A stretch of 64,000 nucleotides of DNA from Puffinus mauretanicus (GCA_023333565.1 JAJKFH010000948.1:1550001-1614000); one strand, 5' to 3'; shown: positions 1-12,133, numbered from the stretch's first letter. Notes: generated from the sequence alone by a model not told the origin. Program-made: numbers and translations.

Positions 1-873
1 GCGTTTTGGGTGTAAAACCGTGCATTTCTAGCAACACAAATACAACTTTATTCATGTTCCCTAAGGAAAAAAGATGTGGAATGTGATTCAGTTTCATTCT
101 GAAGCTTCATATGAAATTAGTATAAGTGGATATTAGATCCCTTCCTTTCTGGAGGAATTCTATATAGTTCTTAATAAACCTGATAATTCTTGCAACGTGG
201 ATTTCTATCATTGGACATCATTTTAATGAAATGCATGTAAACCTTATAGGCACTGTCTCCAAACTGGTGCACCAGGGACTCTTTCAGCCTTCCACTCATT
301 CCACACACTTATAGCATTGTCCTGGTCCAGGGGACAGCACATCATCCCTGACAAAGGGTTAAGAAAGGGTTGCCAGTTCAGACACAAATCTATTTCACCA
401 ATATTTATGGGTGATTGAGTCTGATGAAGAAATGTTTTCTTCACTGACTTTCTCTGATTCTTAGAACCATCCTCTGGATAAATGATAGGAAATTAGAAAT
501 GACTGCTGTGTACAACTCTAAAACACATTAATGCCATGCCTCCAGGATAAGTCACAGCAGGCCCATCTATTATTTTCCATTGAACATATGCAAAAAGAGG
601 GATGATTTGCTGCTTCTAACACTATTCTTTGTGTTACTGTGGACCCAAAGGAGCCCACAGACCACTGTTCTAGCCATCGTGTAAATGTAGTAAAAGATAC
701 AGCATTTTCTGAAAAGGTTGTAATGCAAATAAAAAGTGGAGGAATTATCATTATCATGTTTATACAGCTTGGATTCTGAACATACACAATTCTCCAGAGG
801 CCACATAAGAAGTATGTGGCAGAACCACAAATGAAAACAGATTTTCTGAGTCCTGTACAAAAGCCTTACTCAC
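1..873. other. Intergenic, left edge
   Basis: I recognise no gene or repeat here. A 66-codon minus-strand frame at 244-444 (ending ...VWRQCL before TAA) has no homology I recognise. An in-frame TGA sits immediately upstream and no convincing acceptor fits it, so I treat it as chance. Confidence 0.5.
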
Positions 874-997
874 AAGGCCATTTTTCACGTATTCTCTATA
901 CTCATCATCAACAGTTGATGGCTTGTAAGTACTAAAGGAGCGTGCAATTTGCAAGTCATGATTTTCCTGACTGATGCTTATTAACGAAAGACAATGC
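874..997 (-). CDS. Putative unassigned internal exon
   Basis: This is a 124-bp exon-like segment on the minus strand. A pyrimidine-rich tract ending TTTTGTAG precedes it, and it is followed by a near-consensus donor GTGAGT at 873-868. Between the two sites one frame is open for 41 codons (starting HCLSLIS, ending EYVKNGL). I do not recognise the protein. It lies about 32.5 kb beyond the 3' end of MTRR on the same strand, and no partner exon is evident in the window. It may belong to a gene or lncRNA to the left, or be a chance open stretch. Confidence 0.2.
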
Positions 998-1334
998 CTA
1001 CAAAAGGTCAGCCAAAAAATAAATAACTAAAGCATGTGATGACAGAAATAATCACTGGAGATAGAGAACTCTGGCACCGGACAGAATATCCTACCAGTAA
1101 ATCATCCCATTAATACAAATACACGTTGTACTTTGATAAAGTCTCTGTGTGTAGGGATAAGCTTATTCCAAAAAAAAAATCATTCAAACAAATTATTAAT
1201 TTAGATAAAAGGAGAAAGGCAACAGATGTAAAATTAAATGTGGGGGATTTTGTATTTTTAAATAGTAAATTCTCAGGCTGGGAAAATCTCTCATGAAAGT
1301 ACCAGGTAAACTAGACTGTCTCCAATAAGCAACC

Positions 1335-1593
1335 ACAGAATCATAGAATCATTAAGGTTGGAAAAGACCTCTAAGATCATCGAGTCCAACCGTCAACCCA
1401 ACACACCATGCCCACTAAACCATGTCCCTAAGCACCTCATCTACACATCTTTTAAATACTTCCAGGGATGGTGATTCAACCACTTTCCTGGGCAGCCTGT
1501 TCCAAGGTTTGACCACTCTTTCAGTAAAGATGTTTTTCCTAATGTCCAATCTAAATCTCCCTTGGCGCAACTTGAAGCCATTTCCTCTCGTCC
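1335..1593 (-). mobile_element. CR1 LINE, 3' end (split by LTR)
   Basis: This is the 3' UTR and terminal segment of an avian CR1 retrotransposon in minus-sense. The 3' tip is the characteristic ATTCTATGATTCT-type repeat, seen on the plus strand as CAGAATCATAGAATCATT. The rest matches the usual CR1 tail: two conserved blocks on the plus strand, GGTTGGAAAAGACCTC and GGGCAGCCTGTTCCA. The element continues at 2198 after an interrupting LTR and extends to about 3120. Confidence 0.95.
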
Positions 1594-2193
1594 TGACTTG
1601 CGGAAACTGGACTCCACAATCTATGAGATTGTAAAGTAGGTATGTTTATTCAGCGCTGGGCGGCACGGAGGGGTAGTCCCACCAAAATCGTGCACGCCTC
1701 AACGCGGCACTCACCATAAATATATACAGTAAAATATTACATATTCATAAAGTTTTGTAATATGCCTATACATATGCATGACCTGTCCCCGCTTTGTATT
1801 AAAATGAGTTCCAAGAAGTCATTTCCATAGACCCCTCCCATCTGCGCTTGCACATTGCCTCCTAGTGGTGGTTGTCGGGGGTCGTGGGGATGAAGGCTGA
1901 TAGTTCCTCTTCGTCACCGCTAGTAACCTTTTGTTCTTGCGCAGGCTCAGTTGTCTTCTTACTTTTGTCCATACCGCAGGGTCAGTTTTAGCTGGCTTCT
2001 TGAGACAAGTTTTTAGTCTTTATCAGGAGCTGTCCTTGTGAGGCGCCTCAGTTAATTTACACCATAGCTAAGTCGGCCTTATCAGGCAGAGCCGGCCTTG
2101 TGAGGAACAAAGTATCAAGCCCCTACCTACTGATTCAATCTTCTAACTACTATTAATCATTCAACTACTAAAATTCCTTAATCCCTTCTCTCA
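1594..2193 (-). mobile_element. Solo LTR of an endogenous retrovirus inside CR1
   Basis: This 600-bp insertion begins TG and ends CA on the plus strand and is flanked by a 4-bp direct repeat, GTCC, at 1590-1593 and 2194-2197. Removing it restores a continuous CR1 sequence. On the minus strand it has LTR architecture: a TATA-like TATATATTTATGG near 1728-1715, an AATAAA at 1650-1645, and a short tail to the end. This gives U3 about 2193-1690, then R and U5. A 4-bp target duplication is typical of gammaretrovirus-like (class I) elements. No internal retroviral genes remain, so it is most likely a solo LTR left by LTR-LTR recombination. The family name is not assigned. Confidence 0.85.
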
Positions 2194-2197
2194 GTCC

Positions 2198-3122
2198 CAT
2201 CGCTAGTTACTTGGGAGAAGAGACCAACACCCACCTCGCTACAACCTCCTTTCAGGTAGTTGTAGAGCGCGATGAGGTCTCCCCTCAGCCTCCTCTTCTC
2301 CAGACTAAACAACCCCAGTTCCCTCAGCCGCTCCTCATAAGACTTGTGCTCCAGACCCTTCACCAGCTTCGTTGCTCTTCTCTGGACACGCTCCAATACC
2401 TCAATGTCCTTCTTGTAGTGAGGGGCCCAAAACTGAACACAGTATCTGAGGTGTGGCCAAGTACAGGGGCACGATCACCTCCCTAGTCCTGCTAGCCACA
2501 CTATTTCTGATACAGGCCAGGATGCCATTGGCCTTCTTGGCCACCTGGGCACACTGCCGGCTCATGTTCAGCCGGCTGTCAACCAGCACCCCCAGGTCCT
2601 TTTCCTCCGGGCAGCTTTCCAGCCACTCTTCCCCAAGCCTGTAGCGTTGCCTGGGGTTGTTGTGGCCGAAGTGCAGGACCCGGCACTTGGCCTTGTTGAA
2701 CCTCATACAGTTGGCCTCGGCCCATCGATCCAGCCTGTCCAGGTCCCTCTGCAGAGCCTTCCTACCCTCCAGCAGATCAACACTCCCACCCAACTTGGTG
2801 CTGCCTGCAAACTTACTGAGGGAGCACTCAATCCCCTCATCCAGATCATTGATAAAGATATTGAACAGGACCAGCCCCAAAACTGAGCCCTGGGGAACAC
2901 CGCTCGTGACCGGCCACCAACTGGATTTAACTCTGTTCACCACAACTCTTTGGGCTCGGCCGTCCAGCCAGTTTTTTACCCAGCGAAGAGTGCACCTGTC
3001 TAGGCCGTGAGCCGCCAGCTTCTCTAGGAGAACGCTGTGGGAGACAGTGTCAAAGGCTTTACTGAAGTCCAGGTAGGCCACATCCACAGCCTTTCTCTCA
3101 CCCACTAGGCGGGTCACCTGGT
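2198..3122 (-). mobile_element. CR1 LINE, 5'-truncated ORF2 body
   Basis: This continues the CR1 that starts at 1335 (sense runs right to left). It contains the reverse transcriptase palm and the C-terminal part of ORF2, then the start of the 3' UTR. The 5' end stops abruptly near 3122, as is usual for 5'-truncated CR1 insertions. With the LTR removed the copy is about 1.2 kb. The frame of the C-terminal stretch ([14 protein letters not shown], around 2320-2270) differs from the RT frame, so at least one frameshift has occurred. Confidence 0.95.
2401..3117 (-). pseudogene. CR1 reverse transcriptase remnant
   Basis: This 238-codon open stretch is the RT palm domain of CR1 ORF2. Motif A reads [12 protein letters not shown], motif B SGVPQGS, and [10 protein letters not shown] lies downstream. 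The catalytic motif C, normally FADDTKL in CR1, reads FAGSTKL, so both metal-binding aspartates are lost. The frame ends at a stop before the ORF2 C-terminus, which continues in another frame to the left. The copy is dead as an enzyme, although the frame is long and sequence decay is modest. Confidence 0.9.
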
Positions 3123-6050
3123 CATCTTCTGTGAAAAAAGTGGCACATGGGTGAAGCTAGTTTTACAGGTTTCATTTATACACTAAATAAACAATAAACA
3201 ATACTTCAGCCTATTCCACAACAGCTTCTACTTTTATATTGAGATCTCCATCTTCCTACCCTTTTGGGGCTTCTTTCACTTCATCACCTCTGGGCTAGAT
3301 GTGAAAAAGTAGCACAGAAAAGCCAGTGCCCATGAAATGAAGCATAACCAGCTTCAGTAATTTTCTCCAGGAAAATGAGAGAGACCAGACTAAGAGAAAC
3401 TTGAAAAAGTGTGGCATATGGAGGGAGTATAAAAATGTAAATCAGAGAGCAGTTGAATGTGGGTGCCATTGTGCAGTGATTTTATCCACCAGACTGTAAC
3501 TGAGGAAAGGGGCCACCAGTGTCCAGTGCTGGTGACCTCATCTCTGGAGCATTCTGTCAGAAGGACCATGTGCCCGGTGGGACCTGCCAGCCTGACAAAC
3601 AGGCAAGGAGCCAGCCAAGGCAGATGAGAGCTGGGCTTTATCTGGTTTGTCACAGGCAACAGCACCCAGGCTGGCACCTGGGACTTCGGAGCTCTCATGG
3701 ATGAGGTAGTAAGAGCAGCAGCAATGGGAAGTAGAGGAAAATAGCAAAATGCATTGTTTCCCCCCAGGTAGGTCCAACAAGAGCTTTGAGTTTATGTAGA
3801 AACAATTAGTGAAGGCTCTCCTTTTTAGTGATACTTGAAAGCAAGAGGACATTTCAAGCACTTCTGCTATCACACTCTAGCTTCCTAGATTTCAGACATG
3901 CCAGATTTCAAATGGTTCAGATCTAAGTTTCTCATTTTACCCTTTTGTAGGAGGGCAAGAGATGTTAAAGCAAGTACTGCATTGCATCTGCTCAGGATTT
4001 TCATTTAGTCCTATCTTTGGCCAAATACAACTAAAGAGAGGCTAAAATGAGGAGGAAAATACGTAGGAATGAAGAGTCTGTGATGTTTTCTGCAACAGGA
4101 CACTCAATCTCATAAATATCCACAAGATAGCAAGAGAGAAAAAGGCCATTTACAGCATTACAGAACGCTGGGTAACTAATGAGAGGTTACTTTGGGTATC
4201 ACAGTGCTGATGACCTCCTCTTTGTAATGTGTTTGGCTAAGACTGACTGCTATCTCTGAAAGAAGTCAGTGTGGTGGGATTTCAACACATGGGGTCTCTC
4301 ATTCTCAGAGATAGGCTCAGTCAGTATCCATAGGCTTCTTCTGAACAGCTGATTATGGGAGATAGTAGCAAGATAAATGGCCCCTTTCCAAGAAATTAAG
4401 AACATATAAGGCATAGTTTTGTACAAATAAATCAGTAATGGCCTGAGACAGAGAGTTCTGCTGTCTCTTTTCCATACACTCATTCTCTTGCGGTGTTTCT
4501 AATGCCTTTTCTGTCTGTCATCTGTGTTTTTGCTTCATATGTTTTTCTCCTTGTGCTCCATTTGTGCCCTTCTAACACTTCTGAAGCAATTCAGCTAACA
4601 TTTTAAGATTTAGATGATGCATAATCAAATGCAGACCTATGTGATCTTTCTTGCTGTCCTAAGGCCTGACTATCTGGGATCAATTCACTCAAAAAGAAAT
4701 TAATAATGACTTGGGTGAAAGCTAGAAGGATGAACAGACCGAAATAGTGTACTGTGAGGGGAATTGAGTCCAAAATGCTGGCATTTCAGATGCAGTTCCC
4801 AGTTACTGATACTATGGTGACTTGCTGGGGGTCCCAAAGGGGATCCCTTCTTTCCTTCCAGCTCCTTTTGCATCCTGTATCCAGGAGCGGTGCTTGCACA
4901 AATGAAGGTGCAAGCACAATTGCATCCACCAGCTGCTCCCCACTGTCACCATAACAATGGCATTTTTCCACAGACTTACAGTGAGTAGTCAACGAAGTCC
5001 ACAGGCACTCAGAGAGGGAGAGAAAACAAGTTTCAGAAATCATGAGGCTTTCTGTCTCCAGAAAAGCAATGGTTTAATCTATTTTTTGCATGTTTATCAT
5101 GCAGAAGAGCCAGACTACAAACCTTGTACCACCAGAAGGTTACTCAGATACCAAGTCAGTTTCTTCTAGCACATAATGAAGAGATCTTTAATGGCACTTT
5201 AATTTTGCTTCATTCTTTATGTAAACATACAGTTGTAAAGGGGCCAGTCTGCAGCAATTCATCACAAATGGACAAAACAAGTTGTTTCTTTAGGACAAGG
5301 TTGTTCATACAGTTTATAAATCATTTATGGCAGGACCTTTTAATTCAAACATTGTCAGTAGAGTGTGACCCTAAGACAGTGAGTATTGCCAGAAGCAGGT
5401 CACTTAGCTTAGGATTCACTTTATGTGTTTACCTGGGGTGGGACAGGGGAGGCCAAGGAGTCACTTTTGTTAAGTCTGAGCTGTGCCTGTAGGATCCCGT
5501 GTCTTAAAACTGTGCTGCTCCTTTTTTAGCTGCCATCTGAGGGCAAATTTAAAGCTTAACATTTGGCTTTAGGGCACAACAAACTTGGGTTTTGTTGGCT
5601 TAGTGTGGAAAGTACATTTAAGAGTCTGCTACACCTCTCATTTTCCTACCTCTTCCCCATCTTTCCCTGAAATGCTTTTCCAACACAGACATCCAAAGAA
5701 AGGCAATATATTTATATGATTTTAAATTATTCTTAAACTATATATCACAAAAATGAAATATTCACTTTTATAATTATTTTATTATGTGCTCAATCTTGAT
5801 GTAATAACAGCTCATTCTAAAATCAAACTCTGTGTCACACAGCTTCAGTTTTTAGAGACTGTGTTATGGTAGTTCTTAAGGGATGTCCACCCCTTTCACT
5901 TTCCAAAACATTGAAATCTTTCACCGTTTTTTTGATTAAAAAAGAGGTAATATCACACTTCTCATCCAAAACAGTTCTCAAAAGAAGACAGGTTAAAAAA
6001 AAAAAATCACTGTTACTTCTACTTACTTTCTTGCTTTGGCTTGAAATGCT
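3123..6050. other. Intergenic, nothing recognised
   Basis: This is unique-looking AT-rich DNA. Short open frames exist on both strands but none carries a motif I recognise or a convincing splice-site pair. Confidence 0.5.
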
Positions 6051-6059
6051 ATTGTTTTA

Positions 6060-6180
6060 CATAATAAAATCTATTTTGTAAGTGAAATTAGAAAGTAAAT
6101 AAATAAATCAAAGTAAATAATAAAAAAAACCAAATAATAAATAAAAGTGAATAAAACAAAGAATTATTGTCTAAATAAGA
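6060..6180. repeat. A-rich, AAATA-type low-complexity tract
   Basis: The stretch is dominated by irregular AAATAA/TAAATAA units (for example TAAATAAATAAATC). It directly abuts the truncated 3' side of the CR1 that starts near 6200. Confidence 0.8.
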
Positions 6181-6199
6181 TATTATTTTGTTATTATTA

Positions 6200-7165
6200 T
6201 GACACATGCTCCAATTCCTTAATCATCTTCGTGGCCCTTTACTGGACATGCTACAATATATCCATGCCCTTCTTGCACTGGGGAGCCCAAAACCAGGCAC
6301 AGCAGACCAGATGTGTTTCACCAGTGCTGAGCAGAGGGAAAGGATCACCTCTCTTGACCTGCTGGAAACACCTTTCCTAATGCAGCCTAGGACGCTGTTG
6401 GCCCTCTTTGAGGCAAGGGCACACTGCTGGCTCATGCTCAACTTGTTTTCCATCAGGACCCCCAGGTCCTTTTCTGCAGAGCTGCTGCCAGCCACTCGGT
6501 CCTCAGCATATGCTGGTGCATGGGGTTGTTCCTCCCAGAGTTCAGGACTTTGTATTTCCTGTTGTTAACTTCCTGCGGTTATTCCTCCTATGTGCAGGAC
6601 TTGGCATTCCCCTTTGCTAAACTTCATGAGATTCCCGCTGGCTCCATGCTCCGGCCTGTCAGGGTCCCTTGGAAAGGCAGCACATTCATCTTGTTAATTA
6701 ACCACTAACCTCCCTGACCTGGTTCTGCATTATCTGCCAACTTGCTAAGAGTGCACTGCCCATCGTCCAGGTCGTTAATGATGTTAAGCAGGATTGGACC
6801 CAGTATTGGCCCCTGGGGCACACCACTAGTGGCTGGCCTCCAGCTGGGCTTCATGTTGTTTATGACAACTGTCTGAGCCCAGCAGTTCACCTAGTTTTCA
6901 ATCACTGTCTACTCATCTACCCTGTACTTCATCAGCTTGTCTAAGAGGGATGTTATAGGAGGCAACGTTGAAAGCCTTTCCAAACTCAAGATAAACAACA
7001 TCCACTGCTCTCCCCTCATCCACCAAGCCAGTCATCTCATTGTGGAAGGCTGTCAGGTTGTTCAGACATGATTTCCCCTTCATAAATCTATGCTGACTAC
7101 TCCCAAACACCTTCAGAGTGCCATTATAGTCCTTTTGATGTGAGTGAGAACCCATATCTCTGCCT
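6200..7165 (-). mobile_element. CR1 LINE fragment, older copy
   Basis: This is minus-sense CR1 ORF2 sequence. The minus strand encodes recognisable but decayed RT pieces: [20 protein letters not shown] near 6830, [15 protein letters not shown] near 6470, and GLVDEGRAVDVVYLEFGKAFN near 7000. The frames are broken by several indels, so this copy is older than the one at 2.2-3.1 kb. The 3' UTR is missing: the match stops at about 6200, inside ORF2, next to the A-rich tract. It is therefore truncated at both ends. Confidence 0.93.
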
Positions 7166-8985
7166 GTAACTGCAGCCACAGATTCTCTGCTTCTTTCTGG
7201 TGTGATGTTTTCCTGTAAACTTTTTCAGGACAACCTGCAAAGAAATCTGTTGTGAAAGGGAAATCTGGGGATAAACCGGAATTTTACAAAACAGTGTCCA
7301 ATTATTTAAAAGAAACCTGCTTTTAGTTAACCCAGAAAATTTACTTCTACATACACTACCTAAGAAAGAGCTCATCCAAGAAAATCACATTGTCCTAATA
7401 CCAGAAACAAGTGTTCAAGTGCTGGCGTGCCAATAACAGGCTGTCACACAATTTGTTGTCATGCTTCTTTCTAGTGTTATTACGAAAAAAGTTTCATCCC
7501 TTCCATTGCAAAAACTTCACCTATAATGATTTAATGTACTTACTATTTCCCCCTTTGCAGTGGAGTAAAAGGGGCAATTTCTGAACCACTATCCATATTC
7601 TCTGTTAATGTTTTTCTGGTTTAGCAAGAGATGACAACAGTTTATTATTCTCCAACAATTAGTATTATTTTAAGTAGAGAAAATGTATTAGTATGCAGTA
7701 AAAACACCAGCACATACTAAGAACAGGATACCACAAAATGTAAAGTAATATTGACAGGAAAGAGATGGAATTCAGGAGATACAATAGACATGAAGAAAAG
7801 ATTATTCCCTAAGAATAAGCAATACTTTCAAGACCAGCTCTTTACATAAATCAAGTCACTGTGGAGATGTTTAAATGTTAAAACTTTAGAAGTTAAATCA
7901 TATATAATGAGATCTTCAGTCATGAACCTCTCTTCTGATTATTGGCAAGAAATCATGTATAATAAGTAGTATAGACACATTCAAATATTACAGACTCTTA
8001 TAAATGAATTTACCTCGTCATTTTTACTAACCAAATAACATACCTAAAAGCACACTTTTTCTTTATGTTCAAAAATGTTTCCTATTTCAAAGGCTTAGAA
8101 TTATGCTCTGCCTAAAATCACACCTATACCCTGCCCAGTTTAGTGTACTCAAGGTTCATTCTGCATTCCACCTTGCACAACATTTACAGTGTTTATTCTA
8201 TGCCTGAGAAGAGGCAGACAAACTACAGGAAAGCAGCTCCTCTCATCCTTTCTATTGATTTTACAGATGTTGTGGCATAGATCTGCCCACAGAAGGTCTG
8301 ATCAAGGCCTGATCTAGAAAGCAATTGCTGCTTGCCTGGAAGCCTTGGGACAAATCCATCCAGCAGAGAGGACAAAATGCCAACAGGCTCAAAAAAAATC
8401 TAATGGAAGTGAAACCCTGCTACATGTCATTTCGGTTCCAAAGGGAATCTGGAAACCTTGCATTAGAGCAGCCTGTGGGTGACCTGCTGAGGAGCAAAGA
8501 GGCAGGCAGCCAAACCGGCCAGAAATAAGGCAGAAAGATATTTAATATTCTTTGAAAGCTTCATCAGTGTTGACACATTTCCACAGGGTGTTTCACCTTT
8601 GGTGCATCAGCACTCTGTGGTAGAAATGTACCTGTGTGGAAAATTTCCACTGATCCTAAAGCCGGTGGCTGTAACTCCACTCAGGTCTGCTCTTTTTCCC
8701 TGATGCTTGCTGATTTCAGAAGGGTTTAGAACAGATCCTGAACAATTCAGTAGAAGACCACCAGCAAAGCTGTGAAACTTTCTAAAACTAAACCAGATTT
8801 TATTAAAAAGAGATCACCTTCCACTCTTCCATTAATTGTCTCTGTATAACTGTAATAGTTTTAGAATTTGAAATGGAAATCTAAACTTTGAAAAGTTATA
8901 CTGTTGTATGTATAGATACGTATCCTTCTCTACCCTTAGCAGTTTTTGAGACAGCTGGACAGTGCCACAGCTGACCTGAGGTAGT
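7166..8985. other. Intergenic, nothing recognised
   Basis: AT-rich sequence with no open frame of note. I see no transposon or RNA gene signature. Confidence 0.5.
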
Positions 8986-8989
8986 GCTG

Positions 8990-9060
8990 GTGGTAGGAGT
9001 GCTCTGAGCAGGAGGTTGGACTAGAGACCTCCAGAGAAGGAGGTCTTCCAACCAAGAATT
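8990..9060 (+). mobile_element. CR1 3'-end remnant
   Basis: A short plus-sense piece resembles the CR1 tail, with the hallmark string GAGCAGGAGGTTGGACTAGA followed by CCTCCAGAG and CTTCCAACC. Only about 70 bp are recognisable. Confidence 0.75.
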
Positions 9061-10290
9061 CCCAATGCTGCCTTACTTTCATGATGGAAAAAAACAATGT
9101 TGGAAAGGGAATCACTGGTTTAAATACCTTTGAGTTGTTCTGGAAGAACATATTGTGAGATAGTATCTTCTGAACACTAAAGCAAAAGCCTCATTAAAAT
9201 TAATGAACTATTTTACTGAACTGTAGCTACAAATATAAAAGAATTATATGAAAATATAATATAAAACCAAACTAATTTATATTATTTTTATAATTTAAAA
9301 TCAAACTGATTTCACAGTTCAGTTTGAGTACAATTCAAAATTATGATGCGTATTTCCTTTTGAAGCCAATGGAGCCTATCGTTTTCCGGTTAATGCTTTT
9401 GACAGAAATGTAGTGAAAAATTTGCACTTACCCATTTAAATCTGAGAATACTTTTTCAAAGCTAAATTTGCCACAGATACGAAGAAATCAGTCAGTATTT
9501 GGACTTTATTATTTATCTGCTTTAAAAGCTTCCACGGCATGTAACTTGACTGTCTGAGAGAAAAATGGGCTGTACAGGCTAGATAAAGTAACAAGCTACA
9601 AGGAGAGAGATCGTTATCTCAACCATTTTAAATTGAATCCTGCTAACACTTGGCATGCAAGCTGAAAAAACAAAGACCTGACTGCCAATATTTGTTAATC
9701 ATTTGAATTCACTAAATCCCTTGTGTGTTGGGAGAAATACAAAACAAAATTAAAATGCACATTTAAATACACAAACTTTTCAAGACCAAAGGGTGAACTT
9801 AAAAAACCATCCTAGTGTGATGCAGTACCACACTGCAAAAAAGACTTTGAACAATATTTCTGTATTTCCATGTAACTCATAATGGAAATGGACTCAAAGT
9901 ATAAAAGAATAAAACAAGACTTGATAAGAAAAACAGATCCTGTAGTTGTCCAAAACAGCAGGGCCATGCATGGTGCTTCCTACTTCATCGCTTTGGGAGT
10001 TGTTAGACTCCTGAAACTTCCGACAGAGTCATCTTAGTCAGCCTTGACCAGTTCCCCACAGCAGTGATGACAGCCGATAGGACATCTGCTCAGTCATACA
10101 TATTCTCTTTACACCTACATTATCTCTTAGCCATATACACAGTTTTTATTATTAAGTATTGTTATTTGCTAATGGCTTTTTTTCCTCTCCCAGCTGTGGG
10201 AAGGACAGTTTGCTTATTTTCTTGCTTACCTGGGCACATGAATGCATACAGATAACTGTGCTTTGAATTTAGCCTTATGTGATTAGACAT
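9061..10290. other. Intergenic, nothing recognised
   Basis: AT-rich sequence, locally very A/T-dense around 9230-9300. No gene or repeat family is recognised. Confidence 0.5.
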
Positions 10291-10294
10291 GATC

Positions 10295-10640
10295 ATTTCA
10301 TAGGATCACCGAAGGATTTAGTTTGAAAGGGAACTCTGACTCTCATCCTAGCCCTTCCTCTGCTCCAGATGAGGCTAATTCCCAAAGCTAGACCAGGTTA
10401 CTCAAGGTCCAATTCAAGCACATTTCAAAAATCCCCGACGGCAGAGATTCCACCACTGCTCTGCCCACCCGATCCAATGCAGCATTTGAGATGCTCCACT
10501 CGTAGTGGTAGTTTCCCTTGCCCACACAGAATCGGGCTGTAATAGAACTTTGTCCACTAGCTTGCAAACTTCTCTCACACCACCATTTCCCAGTTCTGAT
10601 GGAATATAATGTCCCAGAACTGCAGAAGAAATAGTAGCCT
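10295..10640 (-). mobile_element. Diverged CR1 3' end
   Basis: The left edge reads TTTCATAGGATCACCGAAGG, a decayed version of the CR1 3' tip. It is followed by sequence equivalent to the CR1 tail (GGCAGAGATTCCACCACTGC and CTGCCCACC). Orientation is minus-sense. The right boundary is vague because the copy is old. Confidence 0.7.
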
Positions 10641-11229
10641 CTGAGACAGGGAAATGAAAAGTTGGGAATATATGCATGGGAATCATGACATCTCTCATGG
10701 AGAGAAAGTGCAGATGTTAGCCTGTGCTCAAGGAGTATGTCCAACTGGAAACCATCAAGAATTCAAATCTGATAAAACTGATGATTCCAGCAGGAACACA
10801 TCTGTATCATACATCTGTATGATCCAGCAGAGCGTAGCTTCAGACACTCGGGCAGTATATCCCAGACATGTCACTGCAAATATGAGCTGATTATATCTGT
10901 TGCAGGGCGGCAGATTTGTGCAGTACGACACCCAAGCTCAGATAACACTATCTCTTTTGGCAGCTTCATCAGTCTGGTAGCCCAACACTGCACAACTGAA
11001 CATATCTACCTGTAGTGTGGAAACAGAACACAGATGTTGATAAAGCCCAGGTGTGAAACTGGAAACAACAGTTCAAATGAAGCCCCAGGTGTACAGGGGG
11101 CATCAAAATAAGCAAACAGACAGGACCACTGACAGGATCAAGGAGAAAACCATCTGGGCCTCAAGCCCTTGACCGTCACCCCTAAAGCCATGTCGTCATG
11201 CTTGATACGCTCCAGGTGTCCCCTGGCAG
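10641..11229. other. Intergenic, nothing recognised
   Basis: No gene signature. Some of this could be further decayed CR1, but I cannot align it. Confidence 0.4.
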
Positions 11230-12010
11230 CATCGCTGGTGACCTCATGAAATAGCAGCAGGGATTAATAGTCTGAGGACTGGATAAGCCTCAGGAGTCTC
11301 TCCACACTCTCCTGAACTGGAGCCCCTGACAAGCAGCAAACTGACCCAGGGGACACGTCAGGTTGGCAGATGGGGTCCTCCATCCATCTCAGCAAAGAGT
11401 ATTCCTCCCGCTTGCCACTTCCTCCTGGTGCTGCTCTATGCCTGAGGTTCAGCTGATTTGGATGCCTCATTAGACAGAGGTCCCAGCCCCTTGTCTACTA
11501 CCAAGGCTCTGAGTCTATCCTGTAGTTGCAAACCTTTGGTTGGAGCAGGAGCCTCTCCCCAGAGAAGTCACAGCCAGCTTTAGCCACCCTGGGAGCCTCC
11601 GCTTCCAAACCTGACAGGCAAAAACTCTGCCTGCCCCTCCTTCCGTGCAGGGGGAGGTCAGGCTCTTGAACCTGCGGAGTCTCAGAGAAAGTCCTGTTAG
11701 TCTCTTTCTCATCACCTCTGACGCTGTGCCCTCTTGTGACCGCCCCCCACAGCTCCCTTAACTGGCAGCACAGATCCTCAACAAGTGCACATCTCCTGCA
11801 CGCCTCAAGACCGTCTTCCACCGCCCAGGCCCGGCGAGGGGCCCAGGCATGCCCTGCGGCCTGAGACCTGCAGGGAGACGTCCTCCTTCTGGAGGAAAGT
11901 AAAGATACCGATCTGTATGTGTAAACTTTAGTGGTTATTCCAGCATTTTGTAACGAACACTTCCATTTAAAGAATGAATGTATTAACAGCATTTTTTTTG
12001 CCACCACAGA
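11230..12010 (-). pseudogene. Possible LINE (CR1-like) ORF1 fossil
   Basis: This GC-richer block has a 211-codon minus-strand open frame (11498-12133). Its central part (CRRCALVEDLCCQL, then ETPQVQEPDLPL) resembles the Cys-pair, coiled-coil and 'QVQEP' region seen in ORF1-type proteins of avian CR1/LINE copies. That match is from memory and not verified. The N-terminal third of the frame looks like unrelated flank. It could instead be a decayed host retrocopy. Confidence 0.35.
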
Positions 12011-12133
12011 GGAGAAGCTTTCGCGTTCAGGAGGATCAGTGCAGGGACAGAGTAAGATGCTTTCCCAGGGTGGCAAAGGAGCACTGGGATGAAGCGAGAA
12101 TCCTGTCGGTTTCCATCCCAGGCCTGAAGGCAT

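Noticed and set aside
244..444. 66-codon minus-strand ORF.
   Set aside because: An in-frame stop lies directly before it and no acceptor fits. Protein-like composition alone is not enough.
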